Assembly (NCBI GenBank): GCA_949283905.1
Contig: CASDUB010000166.1
Span: 1 to 7,607, forward strand
DNA: 7,607 bases
Source: an uncultured Lachnospiraceae bacterium
GTDB taxonomy: Bacteria; Bacillota; Clostridia; Lachnospirales; Lachnospiraceae
Reading direction: 5' to 3'
Below, in pieces: positions 6,002 through 7,607 of the stretch. A program made the translations under genes and the position numbers. The notes under the pieces are model-generated. The model was not told the origin of the DNA, searched no databases, and was given only the letters and a program-made list of their open reading frames with translations. Each line of letters starts with the position of its first letter. Positions within the stretch are counted from its first letter, which is position 1.

Positions 6002-7607
6002 ATGAATGGATTATTTACTGAAAATAAAACAGGACGAATGATTTTTGCAATATTATACGCAGCTATTGGTGTTGTTACGTTATCTGAATCATATTTTTAT
6101 CAAGGAACATCTTTTGCGCCGGTCAGTAGCTTTATCTATTTGCCGTGTTTTATAGGCCTGTCTGTTTTAGGATACTGGGGAATAAAAAATTTAAAGAAAA
6201 GAGAAATTATTCCGGCATTTATTGGGGCATTTATTTTTGCTTCTTGTATTAGAATTGGTGCTGAGTTTACCATTAGTGGAAACATTAATACTGAATTTTT
6301 AGCACTGTTTTTCCAAATAATAGGGCTTACTTTGATCATAGCCGGCTTTTTATCTCTTTTCCTTTATTATTATCCCGATATATCAAAAAAAATAAATGAA
6401 ATAAAAATAAATAGTACAAAATTAGTATTTTCTGATCGAAAATTATTTATTGTACTTCTAATTGCTTTTTTTGTTCTGATGATTCCGGCATTTTTGGCAG
6501 TTTATCCGGGACTTTACTCATATGACGGAGGACCACAAGTCCTTCAAGTGTTTCAAGATCATCAACTTAATGCTCATCATCCCGTTTTGCATACATTGCT
6601 ATTGGATGGATTATTACAATTAGGTTACTTAATATCAGGAGATTATAATGTCGGATTAAGCATTTATTGTATTGTTCAAATGCTTATTATGAGCTCTGTT
6701 TTTTCGTATTTAATGTGTTTCATGCGAAGATATAAAATTTCTTTTTTGATTAGAGTTTTGACATTTATATTTCTTGCTATTAATCCGATAATTCAAATTT
6801 GGAATGTCACAACGACAAAAGATACAATTTTTGCGGCTTTATTTCTGTTGCTGTTTTTAGTTATATTTGAACTTGTAACAGATCCGGATAGGATTATTAA
6901 ATCAAAATTAAGGCAGGCATATTTTGTTTTAATAGTGTTTTTAACATGTATGTTTAGAAATCAGGCATTATATGTATTTGTTTTAACTGTGCCATTTATT
7001 ATTATTGCTGTCAAAGGCCATAGAAAAAGAGTATTATTCTTATCAATACTTGCGATTGCAATTGTAAAAATTGTTACCGGACCAATATATAATATATGCG
7101 GAATAACACAGCCGAATCCGAGAGAAGCTTTGTGCTTGCCGATTCAACAGCTTGCAAGGGTCGTGAATTCTGAAGATGGAGTTATATCAGATGAGCAGCT
7201 TGAAATAATAAAAAAATATATTCCGGAAGAAAATCTGGAATTATATGATCCCAATAATGTCGATTATGTGAAAGAAGGATTTAATGCTGAAGCGTTTAAT
7301 GAAGATAAAATATCGTTCTTCAAAACATGGCTTGAAGTTGGGATGCAGAATAAAAAATCGTATGTGATTTCATTTTTATATAACAGCTATGGATATTGGT
7401 ATCCTGATGTTACACCCTATGTTGGAGCTTACATATTTTATGATGGTGCGTGGCTTGAAGATGAGTATAATGTTTTAAATATTATAAGAGAGACCAAATT
7501 CCCGATTTATGATGAATATTTAAGGGATGTATCTTATAACCTTCCGCAAAATAAAATTCCTGTACTTGGATTGATTATGAATCAGGCGTTTCCGTTTTGG
7601 GCTCTGG
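6002..7607 (+). CDS. DUF6020-type polytopic membrane protein, possible GT-C-like glycosyltransferase (3' partial)
   Basis: The frame is open from ATG 6002 to the window end, 535 whole codons, with no internal stop. The protein is strongly hydrophobic, with roughly ten or more predicted membrane helices. A large soluble region runs from about residue 380 to 500, probably extracytoplasmic. Recognisable family text is the segment YPGLYSYDGGPQ (residues 168-179, with Asp175 in an early loop) followed by AHHPVLHT (from 191, His192-His193). I associate this pattern with DUF6020 membrane proteins. An acidic residue in an early loop plus many helices resembles GT-C enzymes that use lipid-linked sugars, but this is inference and no activity can be claimed. 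It follows the GT2 gene by 10 bases, which supports a donor-maker and donor-user pair. Codon use looks even more A/T-rich than in the hydrolase genes, as is common for membrane proteins. An alternative is a flippase or polymer-export component. Confidence 0.85.
   Translation, partial: MNGLFTENKTGRMIFAILYAAIGVVTLSESYFYQGTSFAPVSSFIYLPCFIGLSVLGYWGIKNLKKREIIPAFIGAFIFASCIRIGAEFTISGNINTEFLALFFQIIGLTLIIAGFLSLFLYYYPDISKKINEIKINSTKLVFSDRKLFIVLLIAFFVLMIPAFLAVYPGLYSYDGGPQVLQVFQDHQLNAHHPVLHTLLLDGLLQLGYLISGDYNVGLSIYCIVQMLIMSSVFSYLMCFMRRYKISFLIRVLTFIFLAINPIIQIWNVTTTKDTIFAALFLLLFLVIFELVTDPDRIIKSKLRQAYFVLIVFLTCMFRNQALYVFVLTVPFIIIAVKGHRKRVLFLSILAIAIVKIVTGPIYNICGITQPNPREALCLPIQQLARVVNSEDGVISDEQLEIIKKYIPEENLELYDPNNVDYVKEGFNAEAFNEDKISFFKTWLEVGMQNKKSYVISFLYNSYGYWYPDVTPYVGAYIFYDGAWLEDEYNVLNIIRETKFPIYDEYLRDVSYNLPQNKIPVLGLIMNQAFPFWAL

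Noticed and set aside
6385..6392. Run of eight A in the DUF6020 gene as a phase-variation tract
   Set aside because: The frame is intact, similar A-runs occur elsewhere in this A/T-rich gene (for example seven A at 7210-7216), and nothing else suggests slippage.

Overview
The window reads as a low-GC Gram-positive chromosome, most likely a Clostridia/Lachnospiraceae-type Firmicute. This is inferred from A/T-rich codon use (many ATA, AGA and AAA codons), purine-rich ribosome binding sites, a Gram-positive signal peptide, and choline-binding-like cell-wall repeats on secreted peptidoglycan enzymes. The genus cannot be named from sequence alone. All genes lie on the + strand with short gaps, so the window looks like one transcription unit or two abutting ones. 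I saw no tRNA, rRNA, CRISPR array, insertion sequence or convincing intrinsic terminator.

Region 1 (1-1361) is the 3' part of a gene for a secreted L,D-transpeptidase. It has an array of cell-wall-binding repeats followed by a YkuD catalytic domain with an intact SHGC motif. Its 5' end lies outside the window. Region 2 (1408-4866) is a very large secreted hydrolase. In order it has a signal peptide, an acidic low-complexity linker, an unrecognised small domain, an Amidase_3 N-acetylmuramoyl-L-alanine amidase, about 520 residues of cell-wall-binding repeats, and a C-terminal SleB/CwlJ-type hydrolase domain. The two neighbours share the same repeat family. One can make 3-3 cross-links and the other can cut both the stem peptide and, probably, the glycan strand, so they look like a matched wall-remodelling pair anchored to the same wall ligand.

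The main surprise is at the 3' end of the big hydrolase. The TAA at 4864-4866 falls inside the SleB-like domain. The same reading frame stays open for another 47 codons (4867-5007, TGA at 5008-5010) and encodes what looks like the missing end of that domain. The gene therefore appears to carry a premature nonsense codon, unless this is a sequencing error or a read-through. A perfect 11-bp inverted repeat with a 3-nt loop (4474-4498) sits at the junction between the repeat array and the SleB domain.

Region 3 (5038-7607) holds a membrane-anchored family 2 glycosyltransferase of the polyprenyl-phosphate-sugar synthase kind. Ten bases later starts a large polytopic membrane protein of the DUF6020 type, cut by the window end. 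The inferred partnership is that the first loads a sugar onto a lipid carrier and the second, possibly a GT-C-like enzyme, uses it outside the membrane to decorate a surface polymer. That would fit a cell-envelope locus, but the substrate and acceptor are unknown.
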